Positions 9,022 to 17,620 of a stretch of DNA of 64,000 nucleotides are shown here, in pieces. Numbering within the stretch: position 1 is the stretch's first letter; each line of letters starts with the position of its first letter. Origin of the DNA: Corynebacterium glyciniphilum AJ 3170 (lineage in GTDB: Bacteria > Actinomycetota > Actinomycetes > Mycobacteriales > Mycobacteriaceae); assembly GCF_000626675.1 (NCBI RefSeq), contig NZ_CP006842.1, forward strand, positions 248,001 through 312,000, written 5' to 3'. Position numbers and translations under genes: made by a program. The notes beneath the pieces are model-generated. The model did not search any database. It was not told the origin of the DNA and saw nothing but the letters and a program-made list of their open reading frames with translations.

Positions 9022-9697
9022 CGTCGGTGCCTCCGTTCATCCCGGTACGCTGGAGAACGGCGACCATGAAGTCACCCTCCCCGAAGGGCTGCAGCTCCCA
9101 GGACGAGAACCGCTGGACGGTGTGCAGCCCCGCTGCAGCGACATCCTGCTCGAAAGCCTCGACGGAGCGGCCCCGGGACAGGCCGAAACCGACGACAAGG
9201 CGTCCGCCCGGTGCCAGGCGAGATGCCAGGACGCCGAGTGCCTGCCGGTGGGCGGCGTCGGGGATGAAGGCCAGGACGTTGCCGGCGGAAACGATGAGGT
9301 CGAAAGGGCCGGTCGGGACATCATCGGAAGACGCGAGGTCGCCGACGTTCCAGTCAACGCCGGAGCCGACGTAGCGCTCACGGGCATAGTCGACGAGCTG
9401 AGGATCGATGTCGACGGCGGTGACGACATGACCACGGGCAGCGAGGCTCACAGCGACGCGTCCCGTCCCGGAGCCTGCGTCGAGGATGCGGGCGTGACGT
9501 GAGGCCATTGCATCGATCAGGCGTGCCTCGCCGTCGATATCCTTGCCCTCGTGTTCGAATCCTTCCCACCGGGCGATGTAGCGCTGCGAGTGGGCCGGGT
9601 CGGCCCCGGTCACGGATGCCCAGGTGGTGGAGGAGTTTCCTGTCGCCGGTCTGGGCTCAGGCACTGACGGTACTGACATGGGCTGGATCGGACTCAT
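9014..9697 (-). CDS. Class I SAM-dependent methyltransferase
   Basis: The protein has 227 residues from the ATG at 9697. The Rossmann-fold SAM-binding motif I reads ILDAGSGTGRVA (about residues 70-82), followed by VTAVDIDPQLVDYAR (motif post-I, acidic ribose ligand) and FDLIVSAGNVLAFIP. The general type (Methyltransf_25/11) is clear, the substrate is not. A GTG two codons upstream (9703) is possible, but the ATG is favoured because it lies 7 nt after a CATACT -10 box on the minus strand (9705-9710), a leaderless arrangement. It is followed with an 8-nt overlap by the acidic hypothetical gene. Confidence 0.85.
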   Translation of the reverse strand: MSPIQPMSVPSVPEPRPATGNSSTTWASVTGADPAHSQRYIARWEGFEHEGKDIDGEARLIDAMASRHARILDAGSGTGRVAVSLAARGHVVTAVDIDPQLVDYARERYVGSGVDWNVGDLASSDDVPTGPFDLIVSAGNVLAFIPDAAHRQALGVLASRLAPGGRLVVGFGLSRGRSVEAFEQDVAAAGLHTVQRFSSWELQPFGEGDFMVAVLQRTGMNGGTDDE

Positions 9698-9745
9698 GCC
9701 CACCAGTATGCCAGCACACCGGTGGGGTGGGAACGGGCACGGTCG

Positions 9746-11365
9746 TCACCTCACGGTGTCGAGGATCTCCTGTGCCGTCGCCAGACAGGTCTCGCGGTCG
9801 GCGTCGACGAGCCCGATACGGGAGCGACGGTCGATGAGGTCCTCCACGGTCAGCGCACCTTCGTGGGTGACATGCCAGGCGAACTCCGCGCGGACGGTGT
9901 CGATGCCCGGCGCCACCGGTTCCAGCGGACGGTCCACCGGGCAGGTCCGCAGGACAGCCGGGGCCTCATGGCCGAAGCGGGCGATCATCGAGTCCGGCAG
10001 GCCGGCAAGGTCACTGGAACGCACCTCCTCGACTCCCGGAGCACCGGGCGCACCCACCAGCGGAATGGACGTCGTGAGGCACGGGCCAGGCGCGGAGCCG
10101 GTGGCGCGGAGCTTCTCGGCGACGAGGTCCACAGTCTGTTCCGCCATCAGCCGGTACTCGGTGAGCTTTCCGCCGGTGACGGTGATGAGGTTGGCGTCCT
10201 CGCCCTCTCCGGTGAGGATGACATGCTCGCGGGACAGGTCGGCGGTGGAGGAGGGGCCGCCCTCACCACGATCGTTGAACTGCACCAGGGGCCGCAGCCC
10301 TGCGAAGGCACCGAGGACGTCGTCCGTGGTGAGATCCACGGCGAGGGCCTGGTTGACCACATCGAGGATCCACTGCACGTCCGAGTCAGGGACGTCGGGG
10401 ACATCCGGGATGGTCTCGGTGCCGAGATCTTCGTCGGTGATGCCGACATAGCAGCGTCCGAGCTGCTCCGGGAGGATGAAGCAGAATCGGCTGCTGTGAC
10501 CGGGAACCGGCACGGTCAGTGCGCCGGTGGGGTTGCCGACGGCGGCGGCGTCGATGACCAGGTGGGTGCCGCGGGAGGGTCGTACGGTGACCTGGGGATC
10601 GAGGTGACCTGCCCAGACCCCGGTGGCATTGACCACCGCGCCCGCAGTGACGGTGACCGGGGACGAATCAGCGTCCAGGCCGTCCTGCAGGACGACCGTC
10701 CGCCCGTGCGCCTCGACGGCACGGCAGTGGGTGACCACCCGGGCACCGTATCCTGCGGCGGTGCGCACCAGGGCGGTGACCAGGCGGGCGTCGTCGATGA
10801 GCTGCCCGTCGTGGTTGACGTAGCCGAACCGCAGGTCAGAAGTATCGACCGCGGGGCAGAGCTCAGCGACACGGTGCCGGCTGATCGTCCGTGAGGGCGG
10901 AAGGGTGGTTGACGGGGTGCGCGCAGCGATACGGAGCGCGTCGCCGGCGATGAACCCGACTCGCGGGGCAGTTTTCTGTCCCCGGGTGTAACGGTCCTGG
11001 ACCGGCACCACCTGGGTGACGGCGTGGGTGAGGTGCGGGGCTGTGGTGCCCATGAGGATGCCGCGTTCCAGGGCAGAGCGCCGGGCGATGCCGACGTTTC
11101 CGGTGGCGAGGTAGCGCAACCCGCCGTGCGCGAGCTTGGAGGACCACCGGGACGTGCCGAAGGCGATGTCGTGGGCGTCCACGATCAGAACGTCCAATCC
11201 GCGGGTCGCCGCGTCCAAGGCAACGCCGGCGCCGGTGACACCGGCACCGATGACTACCAGGTCGACGTGAGCCTGTCCGCCGCGCAGCGCCGCGAGGTCC
11301 TGCGTTCGCCGTGCGGCGTCGAGGCGTGCGGAGTCGGGCCGGAAAGTGGGCCGGGGTGTGCTCAT
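9746..11365 (-). CDS. glpD: Glycerol-3-phosphate dehydrogenase (FAD-dependent)
   Basis: The protein has 539 residues. It oxidises sn-glycerol-3-phosphate to dihydroxyacetone phosphate at the membrane and passes electrons to quinone. The N-terminal FAD site reads DLVVIGAGVTGAGVALDAA, followed by the family signature RWSSKLAHGGLRYL; the central substrate-domain landmarks (VNATGVWAG, PSRGTHLV) and the C-terminal DAO_C domain are present, and the length is normal. The long upstream in-frame extension to 11656 is rejected: MSTPRP at 11365 begins 7 nt after a TACACT -10 box (11373-11378, minus). It is divergent from a flavoprotein and lipid kinase pair. In Mycobacterium tuberculosis glpD1 also neighbours a flavoprotein and a diacylglycerol kinase, which supports a glycerolipid role. 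Confidence 0.93.
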   Translation of the reverse strand: MSTPRPTFRPDSARLDAARRTQDLAALRGGQAHVDLVVIGAGVTGAGVALDAATRGLDVLIVDAHDIAFGTSRWSSKLAHGGLRYLATGNVGIARRSALERGILMGTTAPHLTHAVTQVVPVQDRYTRGQKTAPRVGFIAGDALRIAARTPSTTLPPSRTISRHRVAELCPAVDTSDLRFGYVNHDGQLIDDARLVTALVRTAAGYGARVVTHCRAVEAHGRTVVLQDGLDADSSPVTVTAGAVVNATGVWAGHLDPQVTVRPSRGTHLVIDAAAVGNPTGALTVPVPGHSSRFCFILPEQLGRCYVGITDEDLGTETIPDVPDVPDSDVQWILDVVNQALAVDLTTDDVLGAFAGLRPLVQFNDRGEGGPSSTADLSREHVILTGEGEDANLITVTGGKLTEYRLMAEQTVDLVAEKLRATGSAPGPCLTTSIPLVGAPGAPGVEEVRSSDLAGLPDSMIARFGHEAPAVLRTCPVDRPLEPVAPGIDTVRAEFAWHVTHEGALTVEDLIDRRSRIGLVDADRETCLATAQEILDTVR

Positions 11366-11372
11366 GCCCAGC

Positions 11373-11378
11373 AGTGTA
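11373..11378 (-). promoter_or_regulatory. -10 box, probable leaderless glpD promoter
   Basis: On the minus strand TACACT ends 7 nt before the ATG at 11365. It decides the glpD start. The facing promoter at 11420-11425 serves the plus-strand flavoprotein. Confidence 0.6.
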
Positions 11379-11419
11379 TCGGTATGGCGGTTTCGTCGCG
11401 GCGAAGTCGTCGGACCGGG

Positions 11420-11425
11420 TATGTT
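11420..11425 (+). promoter_or_regulatory. -10 box, probable leaderless promoter of the flavoprotein-kinase operon
   Basis: TATGTT ends 7 nt before the ATG at 11433 and has no ribosome binding site after it. It forms a divergent promoter pair with glpD. Confidence 0.55.
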
Positions 11426-11432
11426 TTCATCC

Positions 11433-13085
11433 ATGAACACTGTGAGCTCCGTGCCCGTGCCACCTATGAAGTTCAACCTGTGGGGCACCGTCGATGAAGC
11501 CAAGCCGCTGGGTGACTCGACCCGGTCCATGCTCGGCACCCTCATGGGAGTACAGGAGGACGCCTCCGGGACAGCTGCGAAGGATCTGCCGGTGGAGGCG
11601 GTCACATTGAGTCCGGTCCGGCTGTCGGACGCCGACCTGCAGGCCTTCGCCGACATCGTCGGTGAAGCCCATGTGTCCGTTGACGACGATCAGCGTGCCC
11701 CGCGAGCCCGCGGGAAGTCATCGCTGGACCTGCTGGAATGGCGCGCCGGACGCTCGCATGTCATCTCTGCGCCAGATGCGGTTCTCGCGCCGGGGAGTGA
11801 TGAGGAGGTGCTGGCGATCCTGGAGTTCTGCTCTGCGGAGGGCATCGCCGTAGTCCCCTTCGGGGGCGGCACCTCTGTCGTCGGCGGGTTGACCCCGACC
11901 GACACCGACGGGACGCGCACCTTCCGCGCGGTGGTCAGTCTGGACCTGGCCCGGTTCGACGAGCTGACGGACGTGGACGCCGAGTCCGGCTTGGCGACCC
12001 TCGGTGCCGGACTGACCGGACCTGCGGCCGAACTACTGCTGGCCGAGCACGGACTGCAGATCGGCCACTACCCACAGTCGTTCCCCTACGCCACGATCGG
12101 TGGTTACGCAGTGACACGTTCCTCCGGGCAGAACTCCGCCGGATACGGACGTTTCGACGATATGGTGCGTGAACTCACCATGGTGACGCCGGTCGGTGTG
12201 ATGGCTGTCGGTCACGCCTCACCGGCGTCCGCCGCCGGTCCGGACCTGCGGGAGCTGGTGATGGGGTCAGAGGGGACCTTCGGTGTGGTCACCAGGGTCC
12301 GGTTGCGCGTCCACCCGGTCCCCCAGGTCAAGCGCTACGAGGCCTTCACTTTCCCCGACTTCACCACCGGGGTGGCGGCACTGCGCGCGGTGAAACAGAC
12401 CGGCACCGGGCCGACGGTGATCCGCCTATCGGACGAGATCGAGTCCTCGATCAACCTGTCCTCCGGAGACAAGGCGGGTGAATCCAGTGCGCCGCCCGGG
12501 TGCATGTGCATCACCATGTACGAGGGTACCGAGGAGCATGCCGCATCCCGCCACAAGGAGACCCGAGACCTGCTGCTTTCCTTGGGGGCGACGAGTGTGG
12601 GGGAGGAGCCCGCCCGTCACTGGGAACAGGGACGGTTCAATGCCCCGGTACTGCGCGACTCCCTGCTGGACTCCGGTGCGCTGTGCGAAACCCTCGAGAC
12701 CTGCACCGACTGGTCCAATGTTCCGCGGTTGAAGAAGGCCGTCGGCGAGGCCCTGGCGTCCACGTTGAACGGGTCGGGCACCATGGCGTTGATCATGTGC
12801 CATGTCTCGCACGTCTACGCCGAGGGCTGCTCGTTGTACTTCACCATCGTCGCCGCGCAGAAGGGCGATCCGGTCGCGCAGTGGCGCACGGCGAAGACCG
12901 CGGTGACCAGCGCGCTCACCGAGAACGGTGGCACGGTCACGCATCACCACGCTGTCGGCGCCGACCACCGCCCCTTCATGTCGGCGGAGATCGGGGAACT
13001 CGGTGTGGAGATCCTGCGGGCGGTGAAGAACCGTCTCGACCCGGCCGGCATCCTCAACCCCGGAACCCTGATCGGAGCATCCTGA
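11433..13085 (+). CDS. FAD-linked oxidase, alkylglycerone-phosphate-synthase-like
   Basis: The protein has 550 residues from the ATG at 11433; MKFNLWG at 11466 is an alternative start and matches the family's usual beginning. A VAO-type FAD-binding domain is clear: VVPFGGGTSVVGGL (about residues 146-159), then HYPQSFPYATIGGYAVTRSSGQ and GSEGTFGVVTRVRLRV. The C-terminal FAD-oxidase cap contains the HHHAVGADHRP histidine cluster characteristic of alkylglycerone phosphate synthases and related flavoproteins. Eukaryotic members make ether lipids from acyl-dihydroxyacetone phosphate; the role of actinobacterial members is not settled. Its stop codon overlaps the lipid kinase start (TGATG), and it is divergent from glpD, whose product is dihydroxyacetone phosphate. 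Confidence 0.85.
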   Translation: MNTVSSVPVPPMKFNLWGTVDEAKPLGDSTRSMLGTLMGVQEDASGTAAKDLPVEAVTLSPVRLSDADLQAFADIVGEAHVSVDDDQRAPRARGKSSLDLLEWRAGRSHVISAPDAVLAPGSDEEVLAILEFCSAEGIAVVPFGGGTSVVGGLTPTDTDGTRTFRAVVSLDLARFDELTDVDAESGLATLGAGLTGPAAELLLAEHGLQIGHYPQSFPYATIGGYAVTRSSGQNSAGYGRFDDMVRELTMVTPVGVMAVGHASPASAAGPDLRELVMGSEGTFGVVTRVRLRVHPVPQVKRYEAFTFPDFTTGVAALRAVKQTGTGPTVIRLSDEIESSINLSSGDKAGESSAPPGCMCITMYEGTEEHAASRHKETRDLLLSLGATSVGEEPARHWEQGRFNAPVLRDSLLDSGALCETLETCTDWSNVPRLKKAVGEALASTLNGSGTMALIMCHVSHVYAEGCSLYFTIVAAQKGDPVAQWRTAKTAVTSALTENGGTVTHHHAVGADHRPFMSAEIGELGVEILRAVKNRLDPAGILNPGTLIGAS

Positions 13086-14038
13086 TGAGCAGTTACGAGG
13101 TCGGACACGTTGACCTGAAGCGCATCGCGCTGTTGACCAATCCTTACGCGGGGAAAGGTGGTGCGGGCACGGCGGCCGAGGTGGCGAGGGATCGCTTCGC
13201 CGACCACGGCATTGACGTGGTCAGCATCCAGGGCGCCTCGCCCGAGGGAGCCCGCGAGTTGGCTGGACGCATGGTCGCCGAGGACGAGATCGACGCGTTG
13301 GTGGTGTGCGGTGGCGACGGGCTGATCAACCTTGCCCTGCAGGAACAGGCCGGGTCGTCCACTCCGTTGGGCATCATTCCGGCGGGCACCGGCAATGACC
13401 ATGCCCGGGAATACGGCATCCCCACCCATCCTCGACGCGCGGCGGATGTGGTGGCCCGGGGTTTCTGTACGACGACTGACCTGGGGAGGATGCGTAATGA
13501 CACCGGTGACGAACACTGGTTCGGCACCATCGCCTGTGCCGGGTTCGACTCGCTGGTCTCTGACCGGACGAACCGCATCAGATGGCCGAAGGGCCAGATG
13601 CGTTACAACATCTCCATCGTCGCGGAGTTCCTCAACTTCCACTCGATTCCGACCCGGCTCGTCCTGGACCCGGAGACCGCAGACGAGCGGATCATCGAGG
13701 AGAACATGACCCTGGTCGCGATGGGTAACACGAAGAGCTACGGCGGTGGCATGCTCATCTGCCCTGATGCCGACCACCATGACGGCATCCTGGACATCAC
13801 CGTGCTGGAGCGGATGAACCGGGTGAAGGCTGCACTGAAGTTCATCAAGATCTTCGACGGAAGCTTCGTCGAGGAGAAGGGTGTGAACACCTACCGGGCG
13901 AAGAAGGTGCGCATCGAGATGACCGACCGCGGGGGCGAGCACATCAACGGCTACGCCGACGGGGACAGGTTCGCTCCGTTGCCGATGGAGGTTGAGGTCG
14001 TGCCGGGGGCGGGACGTTACCTGGTACCGAGGCCGTAG
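13085..14038 (+). CDS. Diacylglycerol kinase-family lipid kinase
   Basis: The protein has 317 residues. The DAGK catalytic domain is complete: LLTNPYAGKG at the N-terminus, the nucleotide-binding VVCGGDGLINLAL, and PLGIIPAGTGNDHAREYG, with NTKSYGGGMLICPDADHHDGILDITVL in the second half. It phosphorylates diacylglycerol or a related lipid with ATP, feeding phosphatidic acid back to phospholipid and phosphatidylinositol-mannoside synthesis. The longer in-frame extension back to 12500 is only an overlap with the upstream gene; the real start is the ATG at 13085, which shares one base with the preceding TGA and so implies translational coupling. Confidence 0.9.
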   Translation: MSSYEVGHVDLKRIALLTNPYAGKGGAGTAAEVARDRFADHGIDVVSIQGASPEGARELAGRMVAEDEIDALVVCGGDGLINLALQEQAGSSTPLGIIPAGTGNDHAREYGIPTHPRRAADVVARGFCTTTDLGRMRNDTGDEHWFGTIACAGFDSLVSDRTNRIRWPKGQMRYNISIVAEFLNFHSIPTRLVLDPETADERIIEENMTLVAMGNTKSYGGGMLICPDADHHDGILDITVLERMNRVKAALKFIKIFDGSFVEEKGVNTYRAKKVRIEMTDRGGEHINGYADGDRFAPLPMEVEVVPGAGRYLVPRP

Positions 14039-14118
14039 GTGGGCGCGCTTCCTGAGACGAACGCGTGAGGGTGGTCTGATCGTCTGAAAACACCCTGGAA
14101 TGCTCGACTCAGGTGCTG

Positions 14119-14343
14119 TTAGTGGGCGGACGGCACCCCGGCGGCGATCTTCGCGGCGTCGATACCGTTGGTCCGGGTCAGAGTCGCGCGGGTGACCGGA
14201 CGGGATACGACGGGCGCAGGGGAGGAACTCCCGCCCTTCTTCCCGCTGGACCCGGTGAGCTTCCGGATGACCTTCGCCGCCACGACAGGATGGTCGATCT
14301 GGGCACGGGTGACGCGGGCGTTGAGCATGTTCGGGAGCTTCAT
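14119..14343 (-). CDS. Small conserved-looking basic protein (74 aa)
   Basis: A short gene between the lipid kinase and the SDR. From the ATG at 14343 it reads MKLPNMLNARVTRAQIDHPV..., Lys/Arg-rich, with a GSSGKKGGSSSPAPVV linker and a C-terminal half (RPVTRATLTRTNGIDAAKIAAG) that partly echoes the first half. No membrane segment or signal peptide is visible. An upstream in-frame ATG at 14385 is possible, but the -10-like TAGAAT (14352-14357, minus) lies 8 nt before 14343 and favours the shorter protein. It is divergent from the SDR gene with only 42 nt between starts. Function unknown. Confidence 0.6.
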   Translation of the reverse strand: MKLPNMLNARVTRAQIDHPVVAAKVIRKLTGSSGKKGGSSSPAPVVSRPVTRATLTRTNGIDAAKIAAGVPSAH

Positions 14344-14351
14344 AACCGATG

Positions 14352-14378
14352 ATTCTATGCCACCGGAACCGCTATTCT
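14352..14378. promoter_or_regulatory. Divergent leaderless promoters of the 74-aa gene and the SDR
   Basis: The minus-strand box TAGAAT (14352-14357) ends 8 nt before the ATG at 14343. The plus-strand box TATTCT (14373-14378) ends 7 nt before the ATG at 14386. The two promoters occupy a 42-nt intergenic space. Confidence 0.6.
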
Positions 14379-14385
14379 CGGGCAT

Positions 14386-15144
14386 ATGACCAATAAGACA
14401 GACAGTTCAGCACGCCGCCTCGCCATCGTGACCGGGGCATCCGCCGGTATCGGTGAAGCTACCGCCGTCGCCTTGGCTGCCGACGGATGGGACGTCGTCC
14501 TCGCGGCACGGCGCCCCGAGAAGCTCCGGGAGGTGGCCGACCGGATTGCCCGGGATGCTCCGGAGGCGACCAGCCATGTGGTGGAGGTCGACGTCACGGA
14601 CCGGCAGAGTGTTGATGCACTGGCCTCGGCCGTGCATGATCTCGGTGGTGCCGATCTCCTGGTCAATAACGCCGGTGGTGCCCGAGGGCTCGATGCAGTG
14701 CTGGACGGTGATGTCGAGGACTGGCGGTGGATGTACGAGGCCAACGTCATCGGCACACTTCAAGTCACGCAATCCCTGTTCCCGGAGCTGACCAGGACCG
14801 CAGCACCGCAGGTCATCAATGTGGTCTCCATCGCCGGCCGGTGGGGGTACCGCGGAGGTGCGGGGTACAACGCCGCGAAGTTCGGGGAGACCGCATTGAC
14901 CGATGTGATGCGCATGGAATTCGCGGAGAAAGGCGTGCGTGTCTGCCAGATCGACCCGGGCCGGGTGGCGACGGATTTCAGCCTCAACCGGTTCAAGGGC
15001 GACGAGGAGCGGGCACAGCAGGTATACGAGGACGTGCTCAACCTCACGGCGAAGGACATTGCGGAGACGATCCGCTGGGTGGCGGACCGTCCGGCACATA
15101 TGGATGTGGACACCATCATGATTCGGCCGACGGACCAGGCGTAG
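14386..15144 (+). CDS. Short-chain dehydrogenase/reductase
   Basis: The protein has 252 residues, the normal length for a classical SDR. The NAD(P)-binding motif reads VTGASAGIGEATAVAL; AARRPEKL follows strand beta-2 with an Arg pair, suggesting NADP preference; LVNNAGGARG is the structural NNAG motif, and the catalytic Ser-Tyr-Lys set is visible as NVVSIAGR and YNAAK. The C-terminus (KDIAETIRWVADRPAHMDVDTIMIRPTDQA) resembles the YdfG / serine and 3-hydroxy acid dehydrogenase group, so oxidation of a small hydroxy acid such as L-allo-threonine is possible. It is transcribed alone from a leaderless promoter. Confidence 0.88.
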   Translation: MTNKTDSSARRLAIVTGASAGIGEATAVALAADGWDVVLAARRPEKLREVADRIARDAPEATSHVVEVDVTDRQSVDALASAVHDLGGADLLVNNAGGARGLDAVLDGDVEDWRWMYEANVIGTLQVTQSLFPELTRTAAPQVINVVSIAGRWGYRGGAGYNAAKFGETALTDVMRMEFAEKGVRVCQIDPGRVATDFSLNRFKGDEERAQQVYEDVLNLTAKDIAETIRWVADRPAHMDVDTIMIRPTDQA

Positions 15145-15165
15145 CTGGTCTCGGTCCGAGCCTGG

Positions 15166-16239
15166 TCAGCTGGCGGAGGTCACTCGTGCGGCCTCGCGCC
15201 CGGCGTCCGACGGAGCAATGCCGTCCTTCATGCCAGCGAGTTTGGCGTTGATATTGTCAGCGACAGTGATCGGGGGATATCCGGCTGCGCAGTCACCCGC
15301 TGCGGCACCTTCACATCCGGGGAGGGTTTCGATGACGGCGTCGTGGTTGCCGTCGAAGAAGAATGCCGCTGACCTTCGTCGGATAATCCGGCCGTTCACG
15401 ACCGGCGGGTCGACGCGGTGCACGGTGGACATCCATCGGTCGTTTGTCCAGCGGGCCATGGCGTCGCCGAGATTGACGATCAGTGCCCCCTCCGCCGGTT
15501 CGATGGCGTGCCACGCCCCCTCCCGGTCGAGGACCTGCAGGCCGGGGACACGGTCGGCCCAGAGCACGGTGAGTATGCCGAAGTCGGTGTGAGCACCCAT
15601 GCCGGTCAGCTCGCCGGTGAGGTCAATATCGCCCTCCGGCAGCGTGTAGTGGTTCATCTTCAGCGCGTCGATGGAATGGTCCACCATCTCATCGAAGTAG
15701 CCGGACGACAGGTTCAACGCATCGGTGAATGCGGTGAGCAGGGCGCGGGAGACCCGACTGGCCTCGCGGAACCAGGCCTCTACGGCAGGACGGAAAGACG
15801 GGGTGATCTCGGTCGGCCAGGAGTTGTCGGGGTAGCTGGTTTCGGGGAGCTCGAGCCCGGGGAACCAGGACCGTTCGGAGCCGACGGTGATCGCCTCGTA
15901 GAAGTCGTTCATCTGGTTGGCGGAGGCCACCCCGAGGCTCATGCTCAGTGACTCGCTCTTCGGTGGGCTGTAGCCGCGGTTCTCGCCGGGGCGGGTGTAG
16001 GACTTCTTGGCGTCCAGCGGCTGGCCGAAGAAGTCGTCGAGAGCGCCGGCGAGACCCGCCTCGACATCGGATGGGATGCCGTGACCGATGATCTGGAGGA
16101 AGCCTACGTCGGTGCAGGCCTCGTCGAGCTGGCGGGCGACTGCGGCGCGGGCCTCCTGAACTGCGGGGTCGGTGTGATCGAGCCCGCCGGAGACGTGGAG
16201 GTAGGGGGAGATGTCGATGACGGGAACGGTGATGCTCAT
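15166..16239 (-). CDS. 2-oxoglutarate/Fe(II) oxygenase, isopenicillin-N-synthase-like (copy 1)
   Basis: The protein has 357 residues. A DIOX_N domain (VPVIDISPY..., GFLQIIGHGIP) is followed by a double-stranded beta-helix core with the iron ligands HTD (GAHTDFGILTVLWADR) and the distal His (STVHRV), and a 2OG-binding RRRSAAFFFDGN. All ligands are present, so it should be an active dioxygenase. IPNS-like enzymes from catabolic clusters hydroxylate small heterocycles or amino acids; the substrate is unknown here. Its ATG overlaps the stop of the binding lipoprotein gene by 4 nt, so transport and oxidation are coupled. It is a paralogue of the oxygenase at 58843-59898. Confidence 0.88.
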   Translation of the reverse strand: MSITVPVIDISPYLHVSGGLDHTDPAVQEARAAVARQLDEACTDVGFLQIIGHGIPSDVEAGLAGALDDFFGQPLDAKKSYTRPGENRGYSPPKSESLSMSLGVASANQMNDFYEAITVGSERSWFPGLELPETSYPDNSWPTEITPSFRPAVEAWFREASRVSRALLTAFTDALNLSSGYFDEMVDHSIDALKMNHYTLPEGDIDLTGELTGMGAHTDFGILTVLWADRVPGLQVLDREGAWHAIEPAEGALIVNLGDAMARWTNDRWMSTVHRVDPPVVNGRIIRRRSAAFFFDGNHDAVIETLPGCEGAAAGDCAAGYPPITVADNINAKLAGMKDGIAPSDAGREAARVTSAS

Positions 16240-17399
16240 GAGATGTCCTCACTGATGAACCGGGGGTCGAAGAGGTTGTCGGCGGGAATGTCCTCGGGGA
16301 GGTCGGATCCGGAGTCGTTCAGCACCGGGATCAGCATGTCGATGGCGGACTGGGCCTTGTCCATGTCGTAGCTTCCCCAGATGCCGTCGTCACCAGGGGC
16401 GATGATGTCCTCGTCGCGCAAGGTCTCTGCGGAGGCGGCAGCCTCCTCGGCGGTGTACGGGTTGAAGGCGTTGTCGCTGCCGACCCAGTCGATGATCAGG
16501 GCATTCGTCGTCTGCGGGTCCTCCACGTAGTTCTTCCCGGTCTGCTGGACCATGGGTACCAGCTTCTCCAGGCAGTCGGACATCTCCTCGATCCGTTCGG
16601 GCCGCACGGTGAGGTTCGCCCCGTACGTGTCGTAGCCGACGTCACGGACGAGCTGGTAGTCCACGGGTTTCATCCAGGACTCGACCTCGTTTTCGTAACG
16701 GTAGGGTTCGGAGTTCGCGAAGCCCTGCTGGGCGATGGTCGGGTCGGCGACGAACCGGGCGGGCGCTCCGTCGTAGCTGGTGTCGAGCTGGTCCTGATCG
16801 AGCAGGCCCTCTGCGACGAGCCAGCGGGGGAAGACCTGGTCCTGCGAGACGACCACTGGAGTGTCGGTACCGCCGATGTCCTCGATGCCCTCCCAGTCGG
16901 GGTGGGTCTCCGGATCCCACATGACGATGGAGGGGTTGGTCTTCAACAGTGGGGTCAGTCCCACCACGCGCTGACTGTCGGCGGCGACGACCATCTGGTC
17001 CTGATGGACGAGCCCGAGATCGATGGATTCGTCGGTGTACATCTGGTCGGGCACGGACTGAAATCCGATGGACGCCCCGCCGGCGCGCAGGGTGAGATCG
17101 ACACCGGTGTCCCCACCGTCGAACACCAGGGAACCGGAGGCCGACTTGGACTCGTTGTCGACGGCGTAGTCTGCCCCCATCAACCCGATCACCCCGGCCT
17201 GGTCCGACTGGGGTTGCCACTGCAGCTGGATGTCGATGTTCTCCGGGCAGACGTCGTCGAGGCGGTACTCTTCGGCGGTGGGCTCGATGTCGACGTTCGC
17301 CCCGGAACCGGAGTCGTCCGAGCAGGCGACGAGTCCGGTGGTCAATGCAGCCGTGCCGAGCGCGGCGGCGAGTGTTCGTGTGGTGCGGTGTGCAGTCAT
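16236..17399 (-). CDS. NMT1/NitT-TauT-type substrate-binding lipoprotein (copy 1, no transporter genes adjacent)
   Basis: The protein has 387 residues. The lipoprotein signal ends in TTGLVAC with Cys as the acylation site, followed by a Ser/Asp-rich linker. The mature part is a periplasmic-binding fold of the NMT1/THI5 or nitrate/taurine class (IQLQWQPQSDQAG..., GADYAV). It shares long motifs with the protein at 51837-53027, such as WMKPVDYQL and EPYRYENEVESW, showing common ancestry and probably related ligands. No permease or ATPase is adjacent, so it may use the ABC machinery encoded at 53.1-54.8 kb. The start at 17399 is set by a GAGGAGAG ribosome binding site and the signal peptide. It is divergent from a GntR regulator, the likely controller. 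Confidence 0.88.
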   Translation of the reverse strand: MTAHRTTRTLAAALGTAALTTGLVACSDDSGSGANVDIEPTAEEYRLDDVCPENIDIQLQWQPQSDQAGVIGLMGADYAVDNESKSASGSLVFDGGDTGVDLTLRAGGASIGFQSVPDQMYTDESIDLGLVHQDQMVVAADSQRVVGLTPLLKTNPSIVMWDPETHPDWEGIEDIGGTDTPVVVSQDQVFPRWLVAEGLLDQDQLDTSYDGAPARFVADPTIAQQGFANSEPYRYENEVESWMKPVDYQLVRDVGYDTYGANLTVRPERIEEMSDCLEKLVPMVQQTGKNYVEDPQTTNALIIDWVGSDNAFNPYTAEEAAASAETLRDEDIIAPGDDGIWGSYDMDKAQSAIDMLIPVLNDSGSDLPEDIPADNLFDPRFISEDIS

Positions 17400-17417
17400 G
17401 TTCTCTCCTCGTGGACG

Positions 17418-17430
17418 ATTGCATGTAAAT
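17418..17430 (+). promoter_or_regulatory. Candidate GntR operator, site 1
   Basis: ATTGCATGTAAAT lies about 20 nt upstream of the binding-lipoprotein start. On the opposite strand, site 2 (17607-17620) contains ATTACATGTATTA, sharing ATT-R-CATGTA. The paired related motifs flank the divergent promoter region next to a GntR gene. Assignment is inferred. Confidence 0.4.
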
Positions 17431-17606
17431 CTAGGTTGAGACATGATTGCCCGCTAGTCCTTGACCGCAGAGAGATTTGTGAAGATGCCGTCGTTCTTGG
17501 ACGATGTTTTCCGCAAAATAGCTGGTCGAAAACGTGTACTGCGACAGGCGACAGGCGGAGCGTGCGAAGATATGGAGATCAGGATTTAACCTGGGAAACC
17601 ATGCTG

Positions 17607-17620
17607 TAATACATGTAATA
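17607..17620 (-). promoter_or_regulatory. Candidate GntR operator, site 2
   Basis: TAATACATGTAATA is a near-palindrome about 35 nt upstream of the GntR start, suited to autoregulation, and it matches site 1. Confidence 0.4.

Noticed and set aside
9540..9575. tRNA T-loop-like GTTCGAATCC
   Set aside because: It lies inside the methyltransferase coding sequence (GFEHEGKD) and no cloverleaf can be built around it.
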